From positions 53,998,405 through 54,062,404 of the forward strand of contig NC_080067.1 in NCBI RefSeq assembly GCF_949987535.1: 64,000 nucleotides of DNA, in the 5' to 3' direction. Source of the DNA: Balaenoptera acutorostrata (lineage: Eukaryota; Chordata; Mammalia; Artiodactyla; Balaenopteridae). The position numbers and the translations under genes are program-made. The notes beneath the pieces are model-generated. The model ran no database searches and was not told where the DNA came from. It saw nothing but the letters and a program-made list of their open reading frames with translations. Below, piece by piece: positions 22,791 through 32,645 of this stretch (position 1 is its first letter; each line of letters begins with the position of its first letter).

Positions 22791-22799
22791 TGGAATATT

Positions 22800-23229
22800 A
22801 TTAATTAGCAGTAATTAATACAGGGGCTAAAACCTGTCCACCTCCAAACAATGGTGTATGGGGTGCTCAGAACGTGCCCACACTTGTGCAGTTACGTTCC
22901 CCGCGTGTCTCTCGAGCCCGAAGTGCCTGAAGTGTACGCAGTTACTCACAGAGCACACATTGAGTGCCCTCTGTGTGCAGTCAGGACACCAAGGGTTTCC
23001 CTTCTGAAAACCTTATTTTCCTTCGCCCTCAGAATCAGCCAGTTTCCTCGTCGAAAACAGTTTTCAAGGCCGCTAAAAATGGAGGCCAACCATTGAACCC
23101 CAATCGCAGCTAGGAGTCTGATGTCTCCCCTTAGGAAGGAAAAACAGGGGCCGAAGTGGAGCTTCATGGAATGTGGTCACCCTCCCTCCAGTTCCCCCTA
23201 AGTTTAAATAGCAGCATTCCACCCTGCCC
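22800..23229. other. Unassigned unique sequence with retained CpGs
   Basis: No repeat was recognised. CpG dinucleotides are more frequent than nearby. A polypyrimidine-AG ('tccttcgccctcag') ending near 23034 looks like a splice acceptor but has no partner donor or coding frame I can support. Confidence 0.4.
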
Positions 23230-24120
23230 TCTTAAAATTAAGTGCTCTCACAAAGCAGACACTGGAGCATAAAATACCTTCTTACTTCATCAATTTGAAT
23301 AGCAGAGATTTGCCTTAAAGGGCCAGGCAACCTGAAACTTTTCAGCCAAAACAAGGCACCAGATTACTGGAAGCAGATGATATTTCATGGTGGACCTCAG
23401 GTATATTGTCCTTACCATCAGGGATTCTCACAGGATTAGCAGTAAGTAGTGCCTATTATTATATTAATGATAAACCATTTGCATGTTATTAACATTTCAT
23501 CCAGGTAGGGCTAATCCCTCAGTTTATTTTATTTGTTTAACAGCCAACAGGTTCCTTATTCACTGAAGTAAAAGACAGGAAACTCAGACTTTTTCTTCAA
23601 TCCAGTCGGCCGAGCCAAATGCTTATATATATATTTTTCCCACCATTATTCCCATCATGCAGCTTATAGGACAATATACTATTTTTGACATAAAAATATT
23701 AAACAGGAAAGCTTTCAATTAGTCAAATGTAAAAACAAAGAGACATATACCTAAGGCTTGCCTTGGCTATTGTGCAATGAAGTCATAAGCTGGTCATATA
23801 AACACACATTTTCAATAACAGAATTTTTTAAAGATGTTTTTAAATCAATTCATACCTTTGTTGATTCCACATGTGCCATTTGTAATTTAACATCGGAAAA
23901 TAATCACTCCAAATGGTTCTCCCTGCTATGATTCACCACGGTGAACGATTCTGCCCCTCACAGCAAATCAGAGAATGATTTGGAATGGCTTATTTTCCTG
24001 CTCCAATAAACTATGACTAGGCATTCAGCAGATTTTTCTTTTGTTTCTTATTATTTTGCAGAGTTGAGAAAACTATGAAAAATAAAAGAAATAACTGAAT
24101 GGGCCACTGCTTTCAAAACT
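23230..24120. promoter_or_regulatory. Repeat-poor conserved-element-like tract with an octamer site
   Basis: About 0.9 kb contains no recognisable repeat. A perfect POU octamer ATTTGCAT lies at 23477-23484, next to 'gttattaacatt' (23485-23496), which resembles a homeodomain or HNF1-type site. 'tcaccacggtgaacg' near 23932-23946 is a short near-palindrome. Enhancer function is inferred only. Confidence 0.35.
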
Positions 24121-24775
24121 TATTTAGTCTTGCTCATTTATGTCAACCCTGTTATAATTCACCTCCCTTCTCCCGTTTTTCTGATGGGTTTTCCATGTAA
24201 TGGAACCCTTACCACTAGACGTTCCTTCTCTTTTGGATCTCAAGGCACGGTTTACCTTTTCACATAAAACTCTGAGTAAGTGCCCACTGCTAAAATGGAT
24301 GTGTGTGATAAAACTGAAGTATTTCATTGGCTTTTTATTCTGGAAATAATTGGCAGAAATCTCCTTTGTTGCAATAATTTTGTATCATTAAATCTATCCA
24401 GTAAGTATCTCAACACCCACTTAGCCATTCTGGGTCCCAGCCCAGAAAGTTGACTTACATGAAATAACAATGAGGCCCTTTGACAGTTTTCAACATACCG
24501 CTTTGATTAACAGATTTTTTAATTGTATGCTTTTCCTAATTCAGTAGTCTAAAGTTATTAACTACTAAGAAACAGCTACTACAATCCCTTTCTCCTCCTA
24601 CTCTCATCTTTCGGACTCCAGAAATCATCTGTAAGAAGTATTTAACTTGCCAATGCTTACACCTAGGGTGGAAAAGCATCCAGTGTCCCTCCCAACCTAA
24701 ACTTCCAGGAAAAAAAATAGTGAATGACAGACCCAGTCATTTTTCATGCCAATGTAGAGAGGTATTGATATCCTA
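24121..24775. other. Unassigned unique sequence
   Basis: I see no repeat or exon. The 67-codon minus frame at 24124-24327 has no domain. Confidence 0.45.
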
Positions 24776-24777
24776 CA

Positions 24778-24798
24778 ATCCTCTCTCTTTCCAAAGCA

Positions 24799-24852
<54 letters not shown>

Positions 24853-24889
24853 CCCTTCTCCCTCTCCCTCTCTCTACACACACACACAA
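24778..24889. repeat. (TC)n microsatellite with adjacent (CA)n
   Basis: A long (TC) run covers about 24801-24850, followed by a C-rich pyrimidine patch and (CA) units to 24889. The Ser-Leu-Ser and Arg-Glu frames at 24720-24959 are artefacts of it. Confidence 0.97.
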
Positions 24890-25850
24890 GCATATTACCT
24901 AGAGCTTCCAAAGCTAGGAATGCCAATATCCCACCCACGGGAGCTAAGTTAGGAAGCAAAAAGACACTGTATTGTCTAAGCTGGAGTTACATAAGGTACA
25001 TTTTGCATAGAAATAATGTTATAAATGAAGATTATCAGTTTATCTAATTAACTGGCATCACCTTCCATATGCCCTCCGTTCCGTAGGGTAAAGATATGAA
25101 TAGACTAGTGGGCTCCAAACTGTTTTGGTCAAATAATAAATTGTTTTTAATTATGAGCATATCCATCATTTTATACATAGATATAGATATCAATCTAGAT
25201 AATCCACTGTGATGTGTACTCACAAAAATAAAAGTAGGAGAAGAAATATATACATAGACATTCTAGTATATGCCTGCTACACCCCAGCAGATCACCTGCA
25301 CATCTCCTGCACTCCCCACTTTGAAGTCCCAGTGTTTTTCATACAGGATAATCTGACCCTTCTATCCTGCCCCAACGCCAAAGAGTAAATCATATAAACA
25401 TAAAAGCCCATCCAAGCAGTGAGGAGATGCCCATGTTCTTTCTATAAGACTATCAGCTAGTCAAGGCAGCACTTCTTCCTTTAGATAATCTCTATACTTG
25501 TATATCCAATTTCAGATCCTAAAATAAACAGACCACTTTCCTTTATCAGTGTTTAAGAATCAGTAAAAATTCATTTATAAGTTTTAACCTTGTAAGCATT
25601 AAGCTTCAGCCCTGGGAAATTCTCTTTTTTTTTCAAAGTCAAATTGTTGCAAAAGCAGAATAGAAAATGTCTGTAATGAGTGGTGCTTTGGGTCAGGAAG
25701 GTGGCTGGAAAAACCAAAGTCTTGTGAGTTTTGCTTCTGCCAAGGAAGGTGAGTCAGACACTTAGCTGGGCTCCCTTGAGTCTTCTTAAACCCTGTTTTC
25801 TTTAGATTGTCAGCACTGATTAAATCATATTTTCGCAATGCATTTTACTT
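24890..25850. other. Unassigned unique sequence
   Basis: No repeat or gene was recognised. The 79-codon minus frame at 25599-25838 has no domain. Confidence 0.5.
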
Positions 25851-25854
25851 TTTA

Positions 25855-26665
25855 AAAATGCATATCCTCTTTGACCTAGTAACCTGACTCCTGCAAATCT
25901 ATTCTAAGAAAATAATTTAAAATATCAAAAACTTTTTAGGCATAAGTATTCATCATAATGTTATTTATAAAATGGGAAAATAAAAAGCAACCTGAAAGTC
26001 CAACAGTAAGGAAATGACAGATACACTCAATGATATATCATGCATCTGCTTAAATCGATGGCTACAAAAGCCATACAACCGCATCAAAAAAAAAAGCTTA
26101 TGATAATTAACTGAGAAATTCAGAATATAAGCTGCATATCACTGTACTTATAACTACATAAAAATATCATAAGAGGGCTTCCCTGGTGGCGCAGTGGTTG
26201 GGAGTCTGCCTGCTAATGCAGGGGACGCGGGTTCGAGCCCTGGTCTGGGAAGATCCCACATGCCGCAGAGCGGCTGGGCCCGTGAGCCACAATTACTGAG
26301 CCTGCGCGTCTGGAGCTGTGCTCCGCAACAGGAGGGGCCGCGATGGTGAGAGGCCCGCGCACCGTGATGAGGAGTGGCCCCCGCTTGCCACAACTAGAGA
26401 AGGCCCTAGCACAGAAACGAAGACCCAACATAGCAATCAATCAATCAATCAATTAATCAATAAAAAAATAAATCTTTAAAAAAAAAAAAAAGACTTTAAA
26501 AAAAATCATAAGAAGAAATAAAAACAGGCTAGCAGTAAATAGGACAAAATGAATCAATATTTTGGTTAGGGGTAGTGAAATTACTGGTGACTTCTTTATT
26601 TTCTATATTTTTCAGTATTCTCTGGTGTGGGTATATTACTTTTTATAATAAAAGAGGGGTTTTCT
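25855..26665 (+). mobile_element. Old L1/HAL1-like fragment split by a SINE
   Basis: 'tcctctttgacctagtaacc', 'taggcataagtattcatcat' and 'aaggaaatgacagatacact' before the SINE, and 'tttctatatttttcagtatt' after it, fit a diverged L1M or HAL1 3' region read forward. The CHR-2 SINE at 26175-26504 cuts it, which makes the L1 piece the older insertion. No coding capacity remains. Confidence 0.65.
26166..26513 (+). repeat. CHR-2-type SINE, copy 3, nested in an old L1 fragment
   Basis: The head 'ggcttccctggtggcgcag', an A box and a B box 'ggttcgagccc' are intact. The duplication 'atcataaga' lies at 26166-26174 and 26505-26513, with one or two imperfect bases upstream of it. The tail carries an (AATC)n expansion and a second poly-A block. 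Confidence 0.94.
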
Positions 26666-26699
26666 AAAAACCATCAAATAATTTATAAAGAATCCCCAC

Positions 26700-27450
26700 A
26701 AATAAGAAAAATGCAAATGACTCTAATTTTTGAAAAGGAAAATAATATTACAGATAATTCAGAAAAAGAATCCCAAATAGCAATAAAATGAAAAACTGTT
26801 CGGTCTTCCCTAGTCATCACAGAAAATTAAAGTAAGATAACAAAACATAATTGTATATCATAATAGTAACAAAAATGTAAGTTGTATACATTTTTTTGTG
26901 AGGATGTGTGAATGTTAGAACTTTCATACATAACTGATAAAGTAAAAATTGGTACAATCACTTTAAAGAGCAACTTGAAAACATCTAATAAAACTGAAAA
27001 ATGTGATATATATTTAACCTACATGCAGGAACATGAAAATTGCAATAATGTTCATCGTGGCATTGTTCATAATAGCGAAAAATTAAAAAGAACTTACATT
27101 TCCATCAATGAGGAAATAAATAAATTGTGCTACTTTCATATGACAGGATATTATAAAGCAATAAAAATGAATGGATTTGACCTATCTGGAACATCATAGA
27201 TAAATCACAAAAGCATAATATTGGGTGAGGAAAGCAGCTCAGGATAATATAAACAGTTGGTTCCATTTAAATAAACTTTTAAGACATGCAAAACAATGGT
27301 ATATTATAGCCACATACAGGGCAGCAATAGTATGAAAACATGCATGGGATAGCTAAACACCAAATTCAAGACAATGACAACGCTGAAGAGAAAGAGAAAT
27401 GAATAGGGTTGGGGATTGGTATTCCAGAAAAACCTCATTTTAATCCACAT
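26700..27450 (+). mobile_element. Old L1M 3' fragment
   Basis: 'aataatgttcatcgtggcat', 'tgttcataatagcgaaaaat', 'acttacatttccatcaatga' and 'ggatattataaagcaataaa' are ORF2-end landmarks, strongly diverged. 'cacatgattttttttt' marks the degraded 3' end. The 95-codon frame at 26912-27199 is a residual piece of this ORF2. Confidence 0.82.
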
Positions 27451-27800
27451 GATTTTTTTTTAAAAAAAGAAGCACTTGATGCATGATTAGCAAAGCATTA
27501 TTAGAGACAACTGGATGCATATCTACAGGTACATAGGTATCCATCATTATTCTGTCTTTTTTTTTTTTTTTTTGCTTAATATTTAACATAAAACATTGTA
27601 AAGAAACAATGAGCACCTAAAACTGACTCTTCATTCAAAAGAATGAGAGAGAACTGCCTTGCAAGGGTCCAAAATCTTAGTTCTAAAGAAAATAAGCAGA
27701 GCTTGGAGTCAACATAGATTCAGAGCATGATCCAGCTAAGGAAAGCCACATGCATGCTCTTGGGTGCTGCTTCTGCCTGCTCTGTGGTGTCAGGCATGGC
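27451..27800. other. Unassigned stretch with poly-T at 27557-27573
   Basis: Apart from the T17 run I see no recognised element; the run could be the tail of an unrecognised minus-strand retroposon. Confidence 0.4.
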
Positions 27801-27805
27801 ATGGA

Positions 27806-27992
27806 AGCAACCTAAATGTCCATTGACAGATGAATGTGGTACACATATCCAGTGGAATATTACTCAACCATAAAAAATAATGAAATAATGCCATTTGCAG
27901 CAACATGGATGGACCTAGATATTAGGTCTGAAACTAACACAACATTGTAAGTCAACTATATTTCAATAAAAATTAAAAATAAAATTTTTTAA
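27806..27992 (+). mobile_element. Short L1 3' fragment with an internal deletion
   Basis: 'caacctaaatgtccattgac' and 'gtggaatattactcaaccat' come from the ORF2 C-terminus. They are followed after 'acatggatggacctagatat' directly by 'cacaacattgtaagtcaact' and 'atatttcaataaaaattaaa' from the extreme 3' end. The intervening several hundred bases are missing. An A-rich tail closes it. Confidence 0.85.
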
Positions 27993-29695
27993 AAAGAAAT
28001 GTTGCTTCTGCCTTTGTATGTGGTTGGGGAAGAGGGCAAGGGACGACCCACCAGAAAAGATTGTAGTTAACTGTGCTGGGGGAGTTCATTCTCAAAAACA
28101 CTAATGCCATTTAAAGTGCTTCAGCCACATGTGTTGCTGTTTAGCTGTGTAGCACCATGAGTCTGGTGCTTTAACCTCCCTGCATGCCTGAAGATACTGA
28201 CTTGTCCAACCCAGAGAGGGTTGGAGACTCTCAATGTTCCCAGAAACCCCAAAGTTCTCCATAGAGGAGCTGCGTTTGGAGAGAACAGGCGCTTTAATGT
28301 CCCAGAAAGACCTCCTTGCACACCCTGGGAGCTGTGCTTAACTCACAGGCCTGCAGTTAAGGAAGAAGAAATGATTGCTTTGAAAGGGGCCAAATTCTAA
28401 GTCCCTGCCTGTTCTTAGAGGCAATTGATTATTCTTTTGTTCCACCAGAGGGGGCACCCTGGCAGATAAACCAGAATCTGAAGGTAACCAGCACAGAAGT
28501 CATCACCTGCACAACAGCCCTGACCTGGCAGATGGCTCTGGCAATCGGGCGAGCCGGCCCGGTGGATGACCAGGTTGGTAATGCCAACCCCACCTGCTCA
28601 GGACACCACCACCACGTGCAAGAGCAACCGGCCACTCTGTCTACAAACATCAAAGCAGCAGGTGACCCGTTCAAACTAACAATCTGAGTAATAGAAGATT
28701 GAGGTATTGACATATCCCATGCTTTGATCTACCACTCCCTTGAAAACATCTTTTGCGAACAAGTAGCCCAAAACTGGTCAGGGCAAATTAGTCCAAAATG
28801 TGTGTTGTCTGACCTCTTGGTCATCGAGTCTGCATCTGGAGGCACATTGGGAATGTGGAGCAAATCACACTGAAAGATTGTGCCCCCTCCTTCCTGAATA
28901 TTTCAGGAGCTGTTCAGAATTCAGCCTGCAAGTCATGTTTCATTCAGGGCGGTTGATTAGTTCCAGTGTGGAAGGTACTGGACAGGACAATGAGTGGACA
29001 ACAGACAGTGATTCATAGATTCCTCTGCTAAGAGTCGCAGGTGGTTTTAGGATAGAAAGAAAAGGAGGCTTAGTCAGTTCTCAAATCTGTCCTCCTGTCA
29101 TAAGATTAACCACAATTACTCGAAGTTATCGTCGTCATGCTCAGAAATGTCAAGTGCAGATGCTCTTCTGGGCATTCAGATGCTTCTCCCTCTTTCAATC
29201 TCCCTCCTCTCTTTGGAGTGGCCCAGAAAAACAACAGACTGGCCACGAGCCCCAAAATCAACGTTGTTCACTTACAATTGGTTACCACAATGCACTAAAA
29301 TGTCTTATCTGGAATGAGCTCTTTAAATATTTCAAAGAAAAAGAAATGTAGCTTTTTCCAATAAAAGGAAGTAACCGGTAGCATTAGAAAAATTGAAGAA
29401 AAGCTGGGAAGTGAAGTGCAGTGATGCCGGCCATGAGGTGCTTAACTTTAAAAAAAAAAAAAAAAAAAGCTGATTTCAATTGCTAAGGCAACCCAAATGT
29501 ACAAGAAATCTACTTGTGTGCATGGAACAGAATGTTACATACATAAAACAGCCAAGACTAACCAACATTTGAGAGTTAAACATTAAGAGAACAAAATTGT
29601 TGAGCTTAATTTCCTAGTCTGTATTTACCTAAAATTAACTTAGTAAAGAATTAGAATAGAGGAAAAAACAGTTAAAATTCTGTTAAAGAAAAACA
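27993..29695. other. Unassigned unique sequence
   Basis: No repeat was recognised over 1.7 kb except a poly-A run at about 29450-29468. A stop-to-stop open frame at roughly 28360-28686 has no internal start near its beginning and no domain I know. The part at 28430-28640 is GC-richer and holds a partial CTCF-like core (see 28443-28460). Confidence 0.45.
28443..28460 (+). promoter_or_regulatory. Partial CTCF-like core
   Basis: 'ccaccagagggggcaccc' contains the AGGGGGCAC half of the CTCF core, but the upstream CCA spacing is off by two bases against the usual 14-mer. Weak evidence. Confidence 0.2.
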
Positions 29696-29700
29696 ATGCA

Positions 29701-29761
29701 CATATGCTTATTAGGATAGAAAATTATCCCAATAAGCATATTTATATTGGGACATAAAACT

Positions 29762-29796
<35 letters not shown>

Positions 29797-29831
29797 CTCA
29801 CATGTAAATAAGCTATATATGTGAGAAATAT
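29701..29831. repeat. Two hairpins flanking a (TA)n run
   Basis: Hairpin 1 pairs 29702-29718 with 29725-29741, 17 bp with one mismatch and a 6-nt spacer. (TA)n fills about 29766-29792. Hairpin 2 pairs 29791-29803 with 29819-29831, a perfect 13 bp with a 15-nt spacer. All three are AT-rich and may extrude as cruciforms. Confidence 0.85.
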
Positions 29832-30097
29832 GTTCCCAAACTCTATTATATATTTAAATTCCATAATCCAGGTTTCCACGGTAGGTCTTAGGTTAGCCAA
29901 ATGGCGATAACAATAATTCAGGTGCCCCCCAAAAATACTTTAGCAAGAGCTGCAAGAACAAGAGCTACAAAAAGAGTATTGCCCAAGTAAGTCAAACAAA
30001 ACAAGTTTTCTATTTGAATTATCGTATTCATTGCCAAATACTCCATTTTTTTCCTCTGAAGACTAAAAGGTTTGATATAATAAGGTTTAGTATAAAG

Positions 30098-30228
30098 AAC
30101 TCTCGGGAATTCCCTGGAGGTCCAGCAGTTAGGACTCTGCACTTTCACTGCTGAAGGAGCAGGTTCGATCCCTGGTCAGGGAACTAAGATCCCGAAAGCC
30201 ACACGGCGAGGCAAAAAAAAAAACTCTC
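30098..30228 (+). repeat. CHR-1-type short SINE
   Basis: 'gggaattccctggaggtcca' opens a ~120-bp tRNA-derived element with B box 'ggttcgatccc', then 'ggtcagggaactaagatccc' and an A tail. The duplication 'aactctc' occurs at 30098-30104 and 30222-30228. This subfamily is known from whales, hippos and ruminants, so it is older than the CHR-2 copies. Confidence 0.9.
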
Positions 30229-30460
30229 TCCACTACATCTGAATTTCACCTCATTTAAAAACCATCACACTTCAGGTGTCCAAACCATGGAAGTGAAACC
30301 TGGACACACACACACACACAGCCCACCCCACCCCAGTCTCAGGGGAACGTTCACCTAAAGACCTCTCTGTTTAGGCAGGCGTACTCTACTAGAAAGGAAT
30401 ATTAAAGAGAACTTTGAAGAAGATCGGAACAGGAGAATGGGTGGAACAAAGGAAACGTAT
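30229..30460. other. Short unassigned stretch with a small (CA)n
   Basis: (CA) units occupy about 30306-30320. Nothing else was recognised. Confidence 0.5.
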
Positions 30461-30464
30461 TGAA

Positions 30465-30640
30465 ATCCTTTATGTGCCTCTCTTTTAAGCGCCTCTCTTT
30501 TAAGCTTCGTGTCATACCGTTCTTACAACAATCCAGGAGGTACACACAATTGTCCCCATTGAACAGAGGAAGAAGTGGAGCTCAGCTGGGCTAAGTGGGA
30601 CCCAGAGGTTACACGGTGAGGCAGGGGCTTCCGTAAGGCT
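30465..30640 (-). repeat. MIR SINE, reverse strand, with a 15-bp tandem duplication
   Basis: 'acaacaatccaggaggtaca', 'attgtccccattgaacagag' and 'cccagaggttacacggtgag' follow the reversed MIR. The unit 'gcctctcttttaagc' is perfectly repeated at 30476-30490 and 30491-30505. Confidence 0.78.
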
Positions 30641-31430
30641 TGCCCACTTAGGTGCATGTGGAGACTGGCATCAGAAGGCCAATATGCTGTCTGAGGGGTG
30701 GCAAGGATGAGGGGTCAGCCCAGGCTGGGGTGAAGTGAGTAATTTCATCACTCAGATCGCCTGTAGCTCCGTCTGCCCGCTCTCCTTCGGTACTGTCCTC
30801 TTCTCACCATTCTCTCTCCCCAGCTCCAGCCCCCTGTCCACCAGGGGTTTGTTCTTCCAACCTGGCAGCCAGCCTTGACAGGGCCTGAAGCTGCTTGCTC
30901 CTTACCCCACTTCCTGAGGGAGCTGGTAGCCGTGAAAACAGTGGCCCAACGTCAGAGCTGTGGACCAGCCATGGCTTGCTTTTTGGGATTATCCAGGCGC
31001 TGAGGAATCCCAGTTCCCCACTGACAATGTTGCTCCAAAATTCCACCAATTTGCAGGTGAGCACTGGGAATGGAGCTTCAGATGGGTCCCGTGGGTCGGG
31101 GACTCTTGCATTGCTTTCTTATATGGGTTTTAGGCAGAGGGTTGGAATCTAGTTATTAGAAATATCAGTAAAGTGTCGTGTTCCCTAACATGGGAAGGGA
31201 AGCCTCAGGGAGATTTGGTAACCCCTGGCATGCATGCCACAGGTAGCCTGAGGAAGGGTTTTAAGAGGGAAAGACACCAAGACTGCGGAAGGAGGTATCT
31301 GGGCGTGTCCCTGGTGGCAGAGCCTGAACACCATGCAGCTTCTACCACAGGGTCCTGCACGGCACCTTTCCCCTGCTGGGAGCTTCAGGGAGCACTTTCT
31401 CACGTGCCCCTTCTGAGTATCAGCCTGGTT
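30641..31430. other. Unassigned GC-moderate unique sequence
   Basis: No repeat was recognised. Small frames on both strands (30804-31152, 31173-31439) overlap and have no domains. 'ctctctccccag' near 30813-30824 resembles a splice acceptor without supporting context. Confidence 0.45.
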
Positions 31431-31432
31431 TT

Positions 31433-31453
31433 AAAATAATAATAATAATAATA
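31433..31453. repeat. (AAT)n microsatellite
   Basis: About seven uninterrupted trinucleotide units. Confidence 0.95.
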
Positions 31454-31464
31454 GCAAAAACTAC

Positions 31465-31610
31465 AACCACAGTTTGCTGATAGCTACTAATTGCCCAGTA
31501 CCATGCAAGGTTCTTTACCTATTCCAACCCGCATCAGTGGTATTGTTATTGCCCCCATTTTGCAGAAGAGAATATGGGATGGAGGTTTAATAACCTGTCT
31601 GAGCCTCAGC
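31465..31610 (-). repeat. MIR SINE, reverse strand
   Basis: 'gatagctactaattgcccag', 'aaggttctttacctattcca' and 'attgcccccattttgcagaa' match the reversed MIR core. Confidence 0.8.
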
Positions 31611-31619
31611 CAGCGAAAA

Positions 31620-32190
31620 GAGTCAATCTGGATTCCACGCCACCATGCACCAGCCCACAGGTCACCCTGGCTGCTCAGGAGGATGGACCCAGGTTGCTGC
31701 CATGGTCCACCTTCTTACCAGCTTTTGATCTCAGTGGAAAGTTACTTGGATTCCAAATCCCCCTACATCCCCTCCCCTTGGCGACCTACGCAGGAAGGAA
31801 TACATGAAAACCTGGCCAATCACTCTTCCTAGGTACAACTTCTATACCATGAGTTTCTTAGGTTTTCATCCAACATGGTAAGGAAAAAGGATTTAAACCC
31901 TAAGTCACATTAGAAGCTGGCTCTGCCTTCTCATCCTGGCCTGCCCTGAAATCAGCTAAACTTCTCTGGACTCAGTTTCCACATATTTGACACGGGTCAG
32001 AATGGGCCTCTCATCTCCTAGTATGCAACTGTGTGTTGTGTCTCTGCCTCAGTTTTCAGGTTCATCTGGCCATGAGGATGAATAGAGTCAAAATGCCAAC
32101 CAAGCTTGGACCACTTTTCAGAGATACAGACACTAAAAAAAGTGCCACTGGGATCCTTACAGTGCTCAAATACTTCACAAATACTAGAAA
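31620..32190. other. Unassigned unique sequence
   Basis: The 113- and 77-codon plus-strand frames at 31491-31832 begin inside the MIR and have no domain, so I call no gene. Confidence 0.45.
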
Positions 32191-32194
32191 CATA

Positions 32195-32345
32195 CATCTG
32201 GAAAGAATCTCAGGAAAAGTTCTAGTCGACCCTTCATTTTCCATAAACTGAGGCTCAGAGAACACCCTGGCCATTTCCCAGCACGTGGCCCCGCCCCTGC
32301 AGGTAGCGTACAGCAGAACTTGGATTCAAATCGAAGACTCTCTTA
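32195..32345 (-). repeat. MIR-like SINE, reverse strand
   Basis: 'ccttcattttccataaactg', 'aggctcagagaacaccctgg' and 'cagaacttggattcaaatcg' fit a diverged MIR in reverse complement. Confidence 0.7.
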
Positions 32346-32474
32346 ATCCAAAATTCCCATGTCAAACTGCACATATCATCTCCTCTGATTTTGTTATTTT
32401 AGCCATTAAAATGTTCACATTTGGTAATATTGTCCTGAATAGCAGAAAGTGGGGAATAAAGCAACCCAATCTTC

Positions 32475-32645
32475 TCGGAATGTCAGATACAGGAAGACCC
32501 TCGAAAATCATCATTAATAAAGAAATTGAGGCGCATGAATATGAAAATGTTTTCCTAGTAAAGTCCAACTAGCTGATGGCAGGCAGAGGCTGCAATTCTT
32601 CTGCAGACTCTCAGCCCAGGGCTCTTTTCATGACGCCCTGATGAA
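32475..32645 (-). repeat. MIR-like SINE, reverse strand, second copy
   Basis: 'ctcgaaaatcatcattaata', 'aagaaattgaggcgcatgaa' and 'cagcccagggctcttttcat' follow the same family pattern, more diverged. Confidence 0.6.

Noticed and set aside
22990..23096. Exon suggested by 'tccttcgccctcag'
   Set aside because: It is a single acceptor-like motif, and the frame after it ends quickly without a donor.
28360..28686. Stop-to-stop plus frame of about 110 codons
   Set aside because: No start codon near its beginning and no recognised domain. A 94-codon antisense frame overlaps it, as expected for a GC-richer patch.
30800..31152. Exon suggested by 'ctctctccccag' and an 85-codon frame
   Set aside because: The acceptor-like motif is not followed by a frame with a matching donor, and the peptide has no recognisable features.
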